Of a stretch of 5,168 nt of DNA, positions 1-5,168 are shown one piece after another. Every line of letters starts with the position of its first letter. The stretch's first letter is position 1. Origin of the DNA: Polaromonas sp. (lineage in GTDB: Bacteria > Pseudomonadota > Gammaproteobacteria > Burkholderiales > Burkholderiaceae_C); the NCBI GenBank assembly GCA_014376885.1, contig JACMQR010000237.1:1-5168 (forward strand). Direction: 5' to 3'. Both the position numbers and the translations under genes were made by a program. Under the pieces are notes generated by a model, which saw only the letters and a program-made list of their open reading frames with translations, made no database searches and was not told the DNA's origin.

Positions 1-33
1 AAATTTTCAGCGCAGCCCATCTTTCGGCCAGCC

Positions 34-1551
34 TCAACCCAGATCGACCGGCACGAAAATCCGGCTGTCGCCGCGCAAAATCAGCAGCGCCGCCGATTTT
101 TGCGATTTCGCCACGGTGGCGCGCACCTGCTCGATGCTTTTGACGGGAATGCCGTTGACCGACAGCAGGACGTCGCCGGCCTGTACGCCGGCCAGCGCCG
201 CCGGTCCGCTGGCCTGCTCCACCCGCAGGCCGCTGTCGGTGCCGGTTGCCTGCTGTTCATCCGGCAGCAGCGGGCGCAGCGCCAGTCCGAGCTTGCCCTG
301 GCCCGGCGCATCCTTCTTGCTGGCAACCTGCGCGGCCTTATCCTCGGCATTGGCCAGGCGCGCTGTCAATTCCCGGGCCGCGCCCTGACGCCAGACATCG
401 AGCTTGACGCTGTCGCCCGGCGCGGCCAGGCCGATCGCCGCCGGCAGGTCGCCCGACGACACGATGGGCTGGCTGTTGACCTGGCGGATCACGTCGCCCG
501 GCTGCAAGCCCGCCTTGTCGGCCGGGCTGCCTTTTTCCACCACCGACACCAGCGCGCCTTCGGGCTTGTCGAGCCTGAACGAGTCGGCAAACGCCTGGTT
601 GACCTCCTGCACCGCCACGCCGAGGCGGGCGTGCTCGACTTTGCCGGTGGCCATGATCTGGTTCTTGACCCGGTTCGCCACGTCGATCGGGATGGCGAAC
701 GACACGCCCTGGTAGCCGCCGCTGCGGGTGTAGATCTGCGAGTTGATGCCGACGACTTCGCCGCGCGTGTTGAACAGCGGCCCGCCCGAATTGCCGGGGT
801 TGATCGGCACGTCGGTCTGGATGAAGGGCACGGCGCTGTCGTCGGGCAGGGACCGGCCCTTGGCGCTGACGACGCCGGCGGTCACGGTGTTCTCGAATCC
901 GAACGGCGAGCCGATGGCCAGCACCCATTCCCCGACCTTCAGCTCGCTGGTCTTGCCCAGCACGGCCACCGGCAGGTTGCGGGCCGCGATCTTGAGCACG
1001 GCAATGTCGGTCTTGGCATCGGCGCCCAGCACCTTGGCGCGAAATTCGCGCCGGTCGGTCAGCTTGACAGTGACTTCCCTTGCGCCGCGCACCACATGCG
1101 CATTCGTCAGGATGATGCCGTCGGCGCTGACGATGAAGCCCGAGCCCTGGCCGCGCGTGGGCCGTGCCTGCTCCGGCTCCTGCGGCGCGCCCGGACGCCC
1201 CTGGCCCTGCTGGAAGCGGCGCAGCAACTCGCCCAGCGGCCCGCCGGGCAGCGCGTCGTCGTTGTTGTTGTCGTCGTCGCCGCCGCCCTGCGCCGAGTCG
1301 CTCGACACCTTGGTCATGCCGGTCACGCTGATGTTGACCACCGACGGGCCATAGCGCTCGGTGATTTGTGAAAAATCAGGCAAGGCCATCGGCGGGGCGG
1401 CTGGGCCGGCAGCCGCCAGGGCGGGCGCCGGCAAGGTGGCGCTGGCCGGCAGGTGCAGGGCATTGACGGCGCCCACCCCGGCGCCGCCGATGGCGCCGGC
1501 CGCCAGCAGCGCGGCGACCAGGCGGGTGTTGCTCAAAACGCTCGATGTCAT
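34..1551 (-). CDS. degQ: Do-family (HtrA/DegP/DegQ) periplasmic serine endoprotease, two PDZ domains
   Basis: This 505-residue protein is a trypsin-like protease that degrades or chaperones misfolded envelope proteins. The N-terminus has Arg10 followed by an uncharged hydrophobic stretch (about 11-32) and an Ala/Pro-rich tail, consistent with export to the periplasm; I cannot tell cleavage from membrane anchoring. The catalytic triad is visible as His152 (TNAHVV), Asp182 (KTDIAVLKI) and Ser255 (PGNSGGPL). PDZ1 spans about 308-400 (RLGVAV carboxylate-binding loop) and PDZ2 about 420-503. Two PDZ domains and the length fit DegP/DegQ/MucD rather than single-PDZ DegS; the exact ortholog, and so the symbol, is uncertain. 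The segment from about 77 to 135, at the position of the regulatory LA loop, is long and low-complexity. The ATG is supported by AGGAG (1559-1563) seven bases upstream. It follows the sensor-kinase gene by 85 bp and has its own putative regulator box. Confidence 0.95.
   Translation of the reverse strand: MTSSVLSNTRLVAALLAAGAIGGAGVGAVNALHLPASATLPAPALAAAGPAAPPMALPDFSQITERYGPSVVNISVTGMTKVSSDSAQGGGDDDNNNDDALPGGPLGELLRRFQQGQGRPGAPQEPEQARPTRGQGSGFIVSADGIILTNAHVVRGAREVTVKLTDRREFRAKVLGADAKTDIAVLKIAARNLPVAVLGKTSELKVGEWVLAIGSPFGFENTVTAGVVSAKGRSLPDDSAVPFIQTDVPINPGNSGGPLFNTRGEVVGINSQIYTRSGGYQGVSFAIPIDVANRVKNQIMATGKVEHARLGVAVQEVNQAFADSFRLDKPEGALVSVVEKGSPADKAGLQPGDVIRQVNSQPIVSSGDLPAAIGLAAPGDSVKLDVWRQGAARELTARLANAEDKAAQVASKKDAPGQGKLGLALRPLLPDEQQATGTDSGLRVEQASGPAALAGVQAGDVLLSVNGIPVKSIEQVRATVAKSQKSAALLILRGDSRIFVPVDLG
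1255..1287 (-). repeat. In-frame trinucleotide tract in the protease LA-loop region
   Basis: Eleven consecutive G-pyrimidine-pyrimidine triplets on the plus strand, (GTC)2(GTT)3(GTC)3(GCC)3, encode GGGDDDNNNDD (residues 89-99) of the Do protease. The tract lies between the N-terminal export region and the catalytic His152, in the surface-loop region that is variable in DegP-type proteins. Because the unit is three bases, slippage would change loop length without breaking the frame. Confidence 0.85.
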
Positions 1552-1612
1552 GAAAAAGCTCCTGATTGAAAGGGCGCGCAGGGCGCCGATGCAATGAACT
1601 ATGCGGCTGCAG

Positions 1613-1631
1613 GCTTAGGCGAAACTTAAAA
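1613..1631 (-). promoter_or_regulatory. Putative response-regulator box upstream of the Do protease gene
   Basis: On the coding strand this reads TTTAAG-TTTCG-CCTAAG (1630 down to 1614), two half-sites repeated every 11 bp, one helical turn, as expected for a tandem OmpR-family dimer. It resembles the PmrA consensus YTTAAK-N5-YTTAAK with one mismatch in the second half. The 19-bp element matches the one upstream of the response-regulator gene at 16 of 19 positions. It starts six bases after the kinase stop codon and lies 62-80 bases upstream of the protease ATG. A weak -10-like CATAGT (plus strand 1598-1603) follows ten bases after the second half-site. Activation of the protease gene from here is an inference. 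Confidence 0.6.
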
Positions 1632-1636
1632 TCTAA

Positions 1637-2977
1637 TCAGCGCGGTGCGGCCGGCGCAAAGCGCACCTCGACCTGCAGGCCGCCCAGACGCGCCGACTCC
1701 CCCAAGGCCAGCGTGGCGCCATGCCGGTCGGCAATTGCCTTGACGATGGCCAGGCCCAGGCCGCTGCCGGTGTGCGGCGCCGCGTCGCTGGCGCGAAAAA
1801 AGCGGTCGAAGACGCGCATGCGGTCTTGCGGCGCAATGCCTGGCCCGCTGTCTTCGACCGTCAGCACCGGGCAGCCGTCCATCTGTGCCAGCGACACATC
1901 GACCTGGCCCCCCGGCGGCGTGTACTTGACGGCGTTTTCCAGCAGGTTGCGCAGCAGCATGCGCAGCGCTTCCAACTGGCCGCTGACCGGCGGCACGGCC
2001 GGCGCCGGTGGGTTGTCCGCCAGACCCAGGTCGATGTTGGCGAGCCGGGCCTGCGGCAAGGTGTCGGCCACGGCCAGCCGCAGTACCTGCTGCAGATCGA
2101 CCGGCCCGGCGCTGCCCGTCTGGGCCGGCCCGGCTTCCTCGCGCGCCAGCAGCAGCAGTTGCTCGACGCCCCGGATGGCCCGGTCCAGCCCGAGGTTCAG
2201 GCGCGTGATGGCGGCTTCGCGGGCGGCCGGGTCGCCGTCCACGCGGCGCAGGGTTTGCGCCTGCAGCTTGAGCGCGGTCAGCGGCGAGCGCAGTTCATGC
2301 GCGGCATCGGCGACAAAGTTCTTCTGCGCCTCAAAGGCCTGGCGCACCCGGCCGAACAGCAAATTGAGCTCATCGACCAGCGGCCGCACTTCGTCGGGCA
2401 GGCCGGCGCCTTCGAGCGGCGAAAAATCATCGGCAGCGCGGCTGGCCACGGCTTGGCGGGCGCGTTCGATGGGCGCGAGCGAGCGCTTGATGATCCACCA
2501 GACCGCCAGCATCAGGAGGGGCGTGAGCCAGGCAAACGGCAGCACCGCCCGCAGCGCCAGGGCTCGGGCACGGGCGGTGCGCGCGCTCAGGTCCTGCGCG
2601 ATCTGCACGGTTTGCTGTGGCGTTTGCAGCGTGTACACCCGGTAGCGGTTGCCATGCGCCTGGACATCGGAAAAGCCCAGCACTGCGCGCGGCGGCAGCG
2701 CCGAGCGGGTGGAGCGGAAAATCTGCGTGCCGTCCTGGCCCCAGATCTGCACGAACAACTCGAAGCGGGCGTCGTCTTCGACCCCGGCCTGTGGCAGCCC
2801 GAACGCGATGCCGCCCTGCAGCGAGCGCGCCATCTGCTGCAAATGGTCGTCGAACAGCGCATCGGCCTGGCGCAGCGCCCCCCGGTAGGCGGTAGCGGCC
2901 TGCAGCACGGCGGCCAGCAGGATCGCCACCAGCACGAAGCCCAGCAGCCTTCGCCTGAGGGAATGCGCACCGTTCAT
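1637..2977 (-). CDS. Sensor histidine kinase, QseC/TctE-like, of a two-component system
   Basis: This 446-residue inner-membrane kinase should autophosphorylate and pass phosphate to the regulator encoded just upstream. It has a transmembrane helix at about 11-30, a periplasmic sensor region of about 110 residues resembling the two-component sensor N-terminal domain of QseC/TctE proteins, and a second helix at about 145-163. A short HAMP-like linker leads to the H-box with phospho-acceptor His227 (AAHELRSPL). The ATPase domain shows the N-box (NLLENAVKY, 344-352), G1 (DSGPG, 376-380), F-box (FDRFF, 390-394) and G2 (GSGLGLA, 404-410). All key residues are intact, so it should be active. Its ATG overlaps the regulator's stop as ATGA; the AGGA just before it is too close to be a strong ribosome site, so translational coupling is likely. 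The stimulus is unknown, and I see no clear metal-binding motif in the periplasmic part. Confidence 0.95.
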   Translation of the reverse strand: MNGAHSLRRRLLGFVLVAILLAAVLQAATAYRGALRQADALFDDHLQQMARSLQGGIAFGLPQAGVEDDARFELFVQIWGQDGTQIFRSTRSALPPRAVLGFSDVQAHGNRYRVYTLQTPQQTVQIAQDLSARTARARALALRAVLPFAWLTPLLMLAVWWIIKRSLAPIERARQAVASRAADDFSPLEGAGLPDEVRPLVDELNLLFGRVRQAFEAQKNFVADAAHELRSPLTALKLQAQTLRRVDGDPAAREAAITRLNLGLDRAIRGVEQLLLLAREEAGPAQTGSAGPVDLQQVLRLAVADTLPQARLANIDLGLADNPPAPAVPPVSGQLEALRMLLRNLLENAVKYTPPGGQVDVSLAQMDGCPVLTVEDSGPGIAPQDRMRVFDRFFRASDAAPHTGSGLGLAIVKAIADRHGATLALGESARLGGLQVEVRFAPAAPR

Positions 2978-3633
2978 TTCCTGGGCACCACATAGCCCAG
3001 GCCGCGAACGGTCTGGATGAAGTCGTTGCCGAGCTTTTTGCGCAGGCCGTGGACATACACCTCGACCGCATTGCTGCTGATGTCGTCCTTCCAGCTGAAC
3101 AGCTTTTCCTCCAGTTGGGCGCGCGACAGCACAGCGCCGGGCCTGACGATCAGCGCTTCGAGCACCGCCCATTCGCGCGCCGAGAGCAGCACCGGCTGGC
3201 CGTGGGCCTCAGCTTCGCGGGTTGCCGGGTTCAAGCTCACGCCCCGATGCGCAAATACCGGCTCGCCCCGGCCGGCGCTGCGCCGCAGCAGGGCGCGGAT
3301 GCGCGCCAGCAGCTCGTCGATGTCAAACGGCTTGAGCACATAGTCGTCGGCGCCGGCGTCCAGGCCGGCGATGCGGTCGCCCACCGCGTCGCGCGCCGTT
3401 GCGATCAGGACGGGAACAGGGGCGCGCCGGGCGCGCAGGGCGCGCAGCACTTCAAGGCCGCCGCGCTTTGGCAGGCCCAGGTCGAGCAGCACCAGGTCGT
3501 ATTGTTCGCTTTGCAGGGCACTGTCGGCCATGACGCCGTCGCGCACCCAGTCCACCGCGTAATGCTCGGCGCGCAGCACCTGCAGCATCGCCTCGCCGAT
3601 CATGGGGTCGTCTTCGACCAGCAGCAGGCGCAT
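2974..3633 (-). CDS. Response regulator, OmpR/PhoB family (QseB/PmrA/TctD-like)
   Basis: This 219-residue DNA-binding regulator is the partner of the kinase immediately downstream. The receiver domain (1-118) begins with MRLLLVEDD, giving acidic-pocket residues Glu7, Asp8 and Asp9. The phospho-acceptor is Asp51 (LLDLGLP), with switch residue Thr79 (IATARD) and conserved Lys101 (LKPFD). The winged-helix domain (about 125-218) has the recognition-helix sequence SNAVEVYVHGLRKKLG and ends in the usual TVRGLGYV. The frame stays open upstream to an ATG at 3876, but 3633 is chosen because it gives the family's exact N-terminus, has AAGGA (plus strand 3638-3642) just upstream, and gives the usual length. 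It is the first gene of the two-component operon. A direct-repeat box at 3673-3691, matching one before the protease gene, suggests autoregulation. Confidence 0.96.
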   Translation of the reverse strand: MRLLLVEDDPMIGEAMLQVLRAEHYAVDWVRDGVMADSALQSEQYDLVLLDLGLPKRGGLEVLRALRARRAPVPVLIATARDAVGDRIAGLDAGADDYVLKPFDIDELLARIRALLRRSAGRGEPVFAHRGVSLNPATREAEAHGQPVLLSAREWAVLEALIVRPGAVLSRAQLEEKLFSWKDDISSNAVEVYVHGLRKKLGNDFIQTVRGLGYVVPRK

Positions 3634-3672
3634 GGGCTTCCTTTTAAAAATCGTTCGAGTCTGGCGTACGCA

Positions 3673-3691
3673 GCTTAGACGAGGCTTAAAA
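3673..3691 (-). promoter_or_regulatory. Putative autoregulatory response-regulator box
   Basis: The coding strand reads TTTAAG-CCTCG-TCTAAG (3690 down to 3674), two half-sites with 11-bp spacing. The plus-strand form GCTTAGACGAGGCTTAAAA differs from the protease-gene copy at only three positions, all transitions. It lies 40-58 bases upstream of the regulator's ATG. A weak -10-like CAGACT (plus strand 3658-3663) sits ten bases after the second half-site, the same spacing as at the protease gene. Binding by the adjacent regulator is inferred from family knowledge of PmrA/QseB-type sites and is not shown. Confidence 0.6.
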
Positions 3692-3705
3692 ACCGCAAGG
3701 CAACC

Positions 3706-3740
3706 ACCTCCGCATGGTTCTGGGGGAGACCTCCGTATGG
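3706..3740. repeat. 12-bp direct repeat upstream of the two-component operon
   Basis: ACCTCCGCATGG (3706-3717) and ACCTCCGTATGG (3729-3740) differ at one base and start 23 bp apart, about two helical turns. The second copy also opens a small inverted repeat, CCTCC at 3730-3734 with GGAGG at 3741-3745. The pair lies upstream of the regulator box and could be an operator for another protein, or simply a local duplication. Confidence 0.45.
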
Positions 3741-3930
3741 GGAGGGCATCTGCAGCATGGCGATGGCGAACTGGCTGTCCTACTGCAGCGCGGGCAGGTG
3801 CTGCCGCATCCTTTCGTGGGTACTTGCTGGCCAGTTCGCGCTCCACGCAGGCCGGCGTTCTGTGGACGCTGAACAAGCGTCTCCGCTTCTTGACAGAGCT
3901 GGAGAAGTTCGTGGACTGACGGCCCTAGGC
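3741..3930. other. Intergenic tract without recognisable content
   Basis: This is the middle of the 619-bp gap between the regulator gene and argH. Reading frames are open on both strands, as expected at high GC, but none of the six conceptual products resembles a family I know and none has a convincing ribosome site. It precedes the antitoxin-like remnant and would be the natural place for a lost toxin gene, but I see no BrnT-like motif in it. A TTGACA at 3890-3895 on the plus strand has no usable -10 element at 16-18 bp. Confidence 0.5.
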
Positions 3931-4150
3931 ATGCGGCCGTTCAAGCCTGCCGACAAAATGCGGCCGCCCGACTTGCAAAAGACGCTGTGCAGGCCTGTGC
4001 GCGGGTCGCAAAAGACACCAGCCCAGGCTGGCCACCGCATCCACCTGTCGCCAGAGGTGGTGCAAGCTTTCCATGCGAGCGGGGGGGGCAGCTGGCAAGC
4101 GCATTGGTGCGGCGCTCCAGGGCTGGCTGCGGACGCACGCTTCAGTTTAA
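3931..4150 (+). pseudogene. BrnA-like (DUF4415-type) antitoxin remnant, frameshifted
   Basis: BrnA-type antitoxins are small ribbon-helix-helix repressors that neutralise BrnT toxins. From ATG 3931 the frame gives RPVRGSQKTP, then HRIHLSPEVVQAFHASG, like the family core 'I-R-L-S-x-E-V-V-x-x-F-x-A-T-G'. After an eight-G run (4081-4088) the family's C-terminal half continues in another frame from 4100 as RIGAALQGWLRTHASV and stops at TAA 4148-4150. Two explanations fit. One extra G in the run gives exact family length. Alternatively, TGG CAA at 4093-4098 is the original Trp-Gln, with two bases lost before CGC ATT and three gained in or near the G run. Repaired length would be about 73 residues, normal for the family. 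It is on the opposite strand to its neighbours, with no recognisable toxin gene beside it and a weak ribosome site. Assignment is from pattern memory, so moderately sure. Confidence 0.62.
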
Positions 4151-4152
4151 TT

Positions 4153-4210
4153 GATAAAATCAGTCATTAGTGCTTGCTGGACTTGCGTAAGCAGCTACTA
4201 TTTTTATAGC
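4153..4210. repeat. Hairpin-forming dispersed intergenic repeat (Comamonadaceae type)
   Basis: An imperfect palindrome. ATAAAA (4154-4159) pairs with TTTTAT (4202-4207). Inside it, TAG (4168-4170) pairs with CTA (4195-4197), and TGCTTGC (4171-4177) pairs with GCGTAAGCA's outer bases (4187-4193, one G-T pair), leaving a nine-base loop and one bulged base. The local base composition is AT-rich compared with its surroundings. Its look, AGCGCTTGC-like arms with flanking ATAAAAT and TTTATAGC, matches a short repeat I remember as common between genes in Comamonadaceae; that is memory, not a search. It begins 43 bases beyond the argH stop, so it may protect or end the argH transcript, although there is no strong U-run. 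Confidence 0.6.
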
Positions 4211-4252
4211 GAAAGTCTGTCGCTGACATCTGGCTCTGGTGGCGTGAACAAC

Positions 4253-5168
4253 TCAGCCCAGCCGCGTCCGGTGCCGCGCAATCTGCGTCCGCACCTGGCC
4301 TGGCGCGGTGCCGCCCAGGATGTTGCGCGCATTGAGCGAGCCGCGCAGGCTCAGCACGTCGTACACGTCCTGCTCGATCGACGGGTTGAATTCCTGCAGC
4401 ACCGCCAGCGGCAGCTCGGACAGATCGACTTGGCGCGCGGTGGCGGCCTTGACCGCATGGGCGACGGTTTCATGGGCGTCGCGAAACGGCAGGCCTTTTT
4501 TCGTCAGGTAGTCGGCCAGGTCGGTGGCGGTGGCATAGCCGCGCAGGGCGGCACGTTCCATGGCGTCGGGCCTGACGGTGATGCCGCCGACCATCTCGGC
4601 AAAGATGCGCAGCGTGTCTTTCAGCGTATCGACGGTGTCGAACAGCGGCTCCTTGTCTTCCTGGTTGTCCTTGTTGTAGGCCAGCGGCTGGCCCTTCATC
4701 AGGGTCAGCAATCCCATCAGGTGGCCGACGACCCGGCCGGTCTTGCCGCGCGCCAGTTCGGGCACGTCGGGGTTTTTTTTCTGCGGCATGATGGACGAGC
4801 CGGTGGTGAAGCGGTCGGCGATGTGGATGAAGCCGAAGTTCTGGCTCATCCAGAGAATCAGTTCCTCGGACAAGCGGCTGATGTGCACCATCGCCAGCGC
4901 CGCTGCAGCGGTGAATTCAATTGCAAAGTCGCGGTCGCTCACCGCATCCAGGCTGTTCTGGCAGACCTGCGGCCGGCCTTGTTCATCAATCATCTCCAGC
5001 GTCACGGCGACGCGCTCGCGGTCCAGCGGGTAGCTGGTGCCGGCCAGCGCGGCCGCGCCCAGCGGCAGGCGGTTGACGCGCCGGCGCACCTCCCCCATGC
5101 GCTCGGCGTCTCTAGAGAACATCTCCACGTAGGCCAGCATGTGGTGGCCAAAGCTCACCGGCTGGGCG
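4253..5168 (-). CDS. argH: Argininosuccinate lyase, C-terminal two thirds (5' end outside window)
   Basis: This cytoplasmic homotetrameric enzyme catalyses the last step of arginine synthesis, splitting argininosuccinate into arginine and fumarate. The visible 304 residues begin at [17 protein letters not shown], which in the family directly follows the catalytic-His segment (T-H-L-Q), so that His and about 155-160 N-terminal residues lie beyond the right edge. The fumarase/aspartase superfamily signature [12 protein letters not shown] is at visible residues 123-134 and includes the mobile-loop catalytic Ser. The C-terminal domain is complete to [21 protein letters not shown] and the TGA at 4253-4255. 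No internal stop or frameshift is seen, and the 8-A run encoding KKN is in frame. A start at the GTG at 5158 is not real; the frame simply continues off the window. It shares a strand with the downstream two-component genes but is separated from them by 619 bp, so it is probably transcribed independently. Confidence 0.98.
   Translation of the reverse strand, partial: AQPVSFGHHMLAYVEMFSRDAERMGEVRRRVNRLPLGAAALAGTSYPLDRERVAVTLEMIDEQGRPQVCQNSLDAVSDRDFAIEFTAAAALAMVHISRLSEELILWMSQNFGFIHIADRFTTGSSIMPQKKNPDVPELARGKTGRVVGHLMGLLTLMKGQPLAYNKDNQEDKEPLFDTVDTLKDTLRIFAEMVGGITVRPDAMERAALRGYATATDLADYLTKKGLPFRDAHETVAHAVKAATARQVDLSELPLAVLQEFNPSIEQDVYDVLSLRGSLNARNILGGTAPGQVRTQIARHRTRLG

Noticed and set aside
1..33. 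Possible terminator after the protease gene
   Set aside because: No stable stem followed by a U-run is visible in the 33 bases available; the region is cut by the window edge.
100..1371. Long plus-strand open frame (423 codons) opposite the protease gene
   Set aside because: It is a high-GC antisense shadow: the minus frame encodes a complete protease with triad and PDZ domains, and the plus product is Arg/Ala/His-rich with no recognisable motifs.
1721..2995. Long plus-strand open frame (424 codons) opposite the sensor kinase
   Set aside because: It is antisense to a fully motif-bearing histidine kinase; composition is that of a shadow frame and no ribosome site was seen.
3420..3445. Three tandem copies of GGGCGCGC with 9-bp period
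   Set aside because: They encode LRA-LRA-RRA in a helix of the receiver domain, ordinary for this family at high GC; the repeat follows from codon choice.
3634..3876. N-terminal extension of the response regulator to an ATG at 3876
   Set aside because: The extension is low-complexity, would run through both putative operators, and the receiver domain begins exactly at the 3633 ATG with a Shine-Dalgarno in front.
3890..3918. TTGACA at 3890-3895 as a promoter for the antitoxin remnant
   Set aside because: No -10 element resembling TATAAT occurs at 16-18 bp; a lone -35 hexamer is weak evidence.
3602..3919. Plus-strand open frame of 105 codons ending just before the antitoxin remnant
   Set aside because: Its first part is antisense to the regulator and the remainder matches no family I know, including BrnT; there is no convincing start.
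4208..4224. AGCGA/TCGCT hairpin as an intrinsic terminator for argH
   Set aside because: The stem is only five pairs and on the argH transcript it is followed by A-rich, not U-rich, sequence.

Overview
The window is high-GC DNA whose protein families and dispersed repeat point to a betaproteobacterium of the order Burkholderiales, probably the family Comamonadaceae. This placement is an inference. It rests on the style of the ArgH, sensor-kinase and Do-protease sequences, and on a roughly 60-bp hairpin-forming intergenic repeat of a kind I remember from Comamonadaceae genomes. No species is named.

All intact genes lie on the minus strand. Read in the direction of transcription (right to left), they are argH (argininosuccinate lyase, cut by the right edge), a 619-bp gene-poor gap, an OmpR/PhoB-type response regulator, its QseC/TctE-like sensor histidine kinase (ATGA overlap), an 85-bp gap, and a Do-family (HtrA/DegP/DegQ) periplasmic serine protease with two PDZ domains that ends 33 bp from the left edge.

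The main find is regulatory. A 19-bp element, on the plus strand GCTTAGRCGARRCTTAAAA, occurs once upstream of the response-regulator gene and once in the short gap before the protease gene. The copies match at 16 of 19 positions and all three differences are transitions. On the coding strand each reads TTTAAG-N5-YCTAAG, a direct repeat with 11-bp spacing. This is one base per second half-site away from the PmrA-type consensus YTTAAK-N5-YTTAAK. The simplest model is that the regulator binds both sites, controlling its own operon and the adjacent protease, so that the three genes form an envelope-stress or protein quality-control module.

The gap between the two-component operon and argH is not empty. 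On the plus strand, 3931-4150 reads as a BrnA-like (DUF4415-type) antitoxin with one reading-frame break near an eight-G run, and no toxin partner is recognisable. It is a probable decayed toxin-antitoxin remnant. Its stop codon abuts the hairpin-forming repeat (about 4153-4210), which lies just beyond the argH 3' end. A near-perfect 12-bp direct repeat (3706-3740) lies upstream of the regulator's own box. Nothing recognisable was found between 3741 and 3930.
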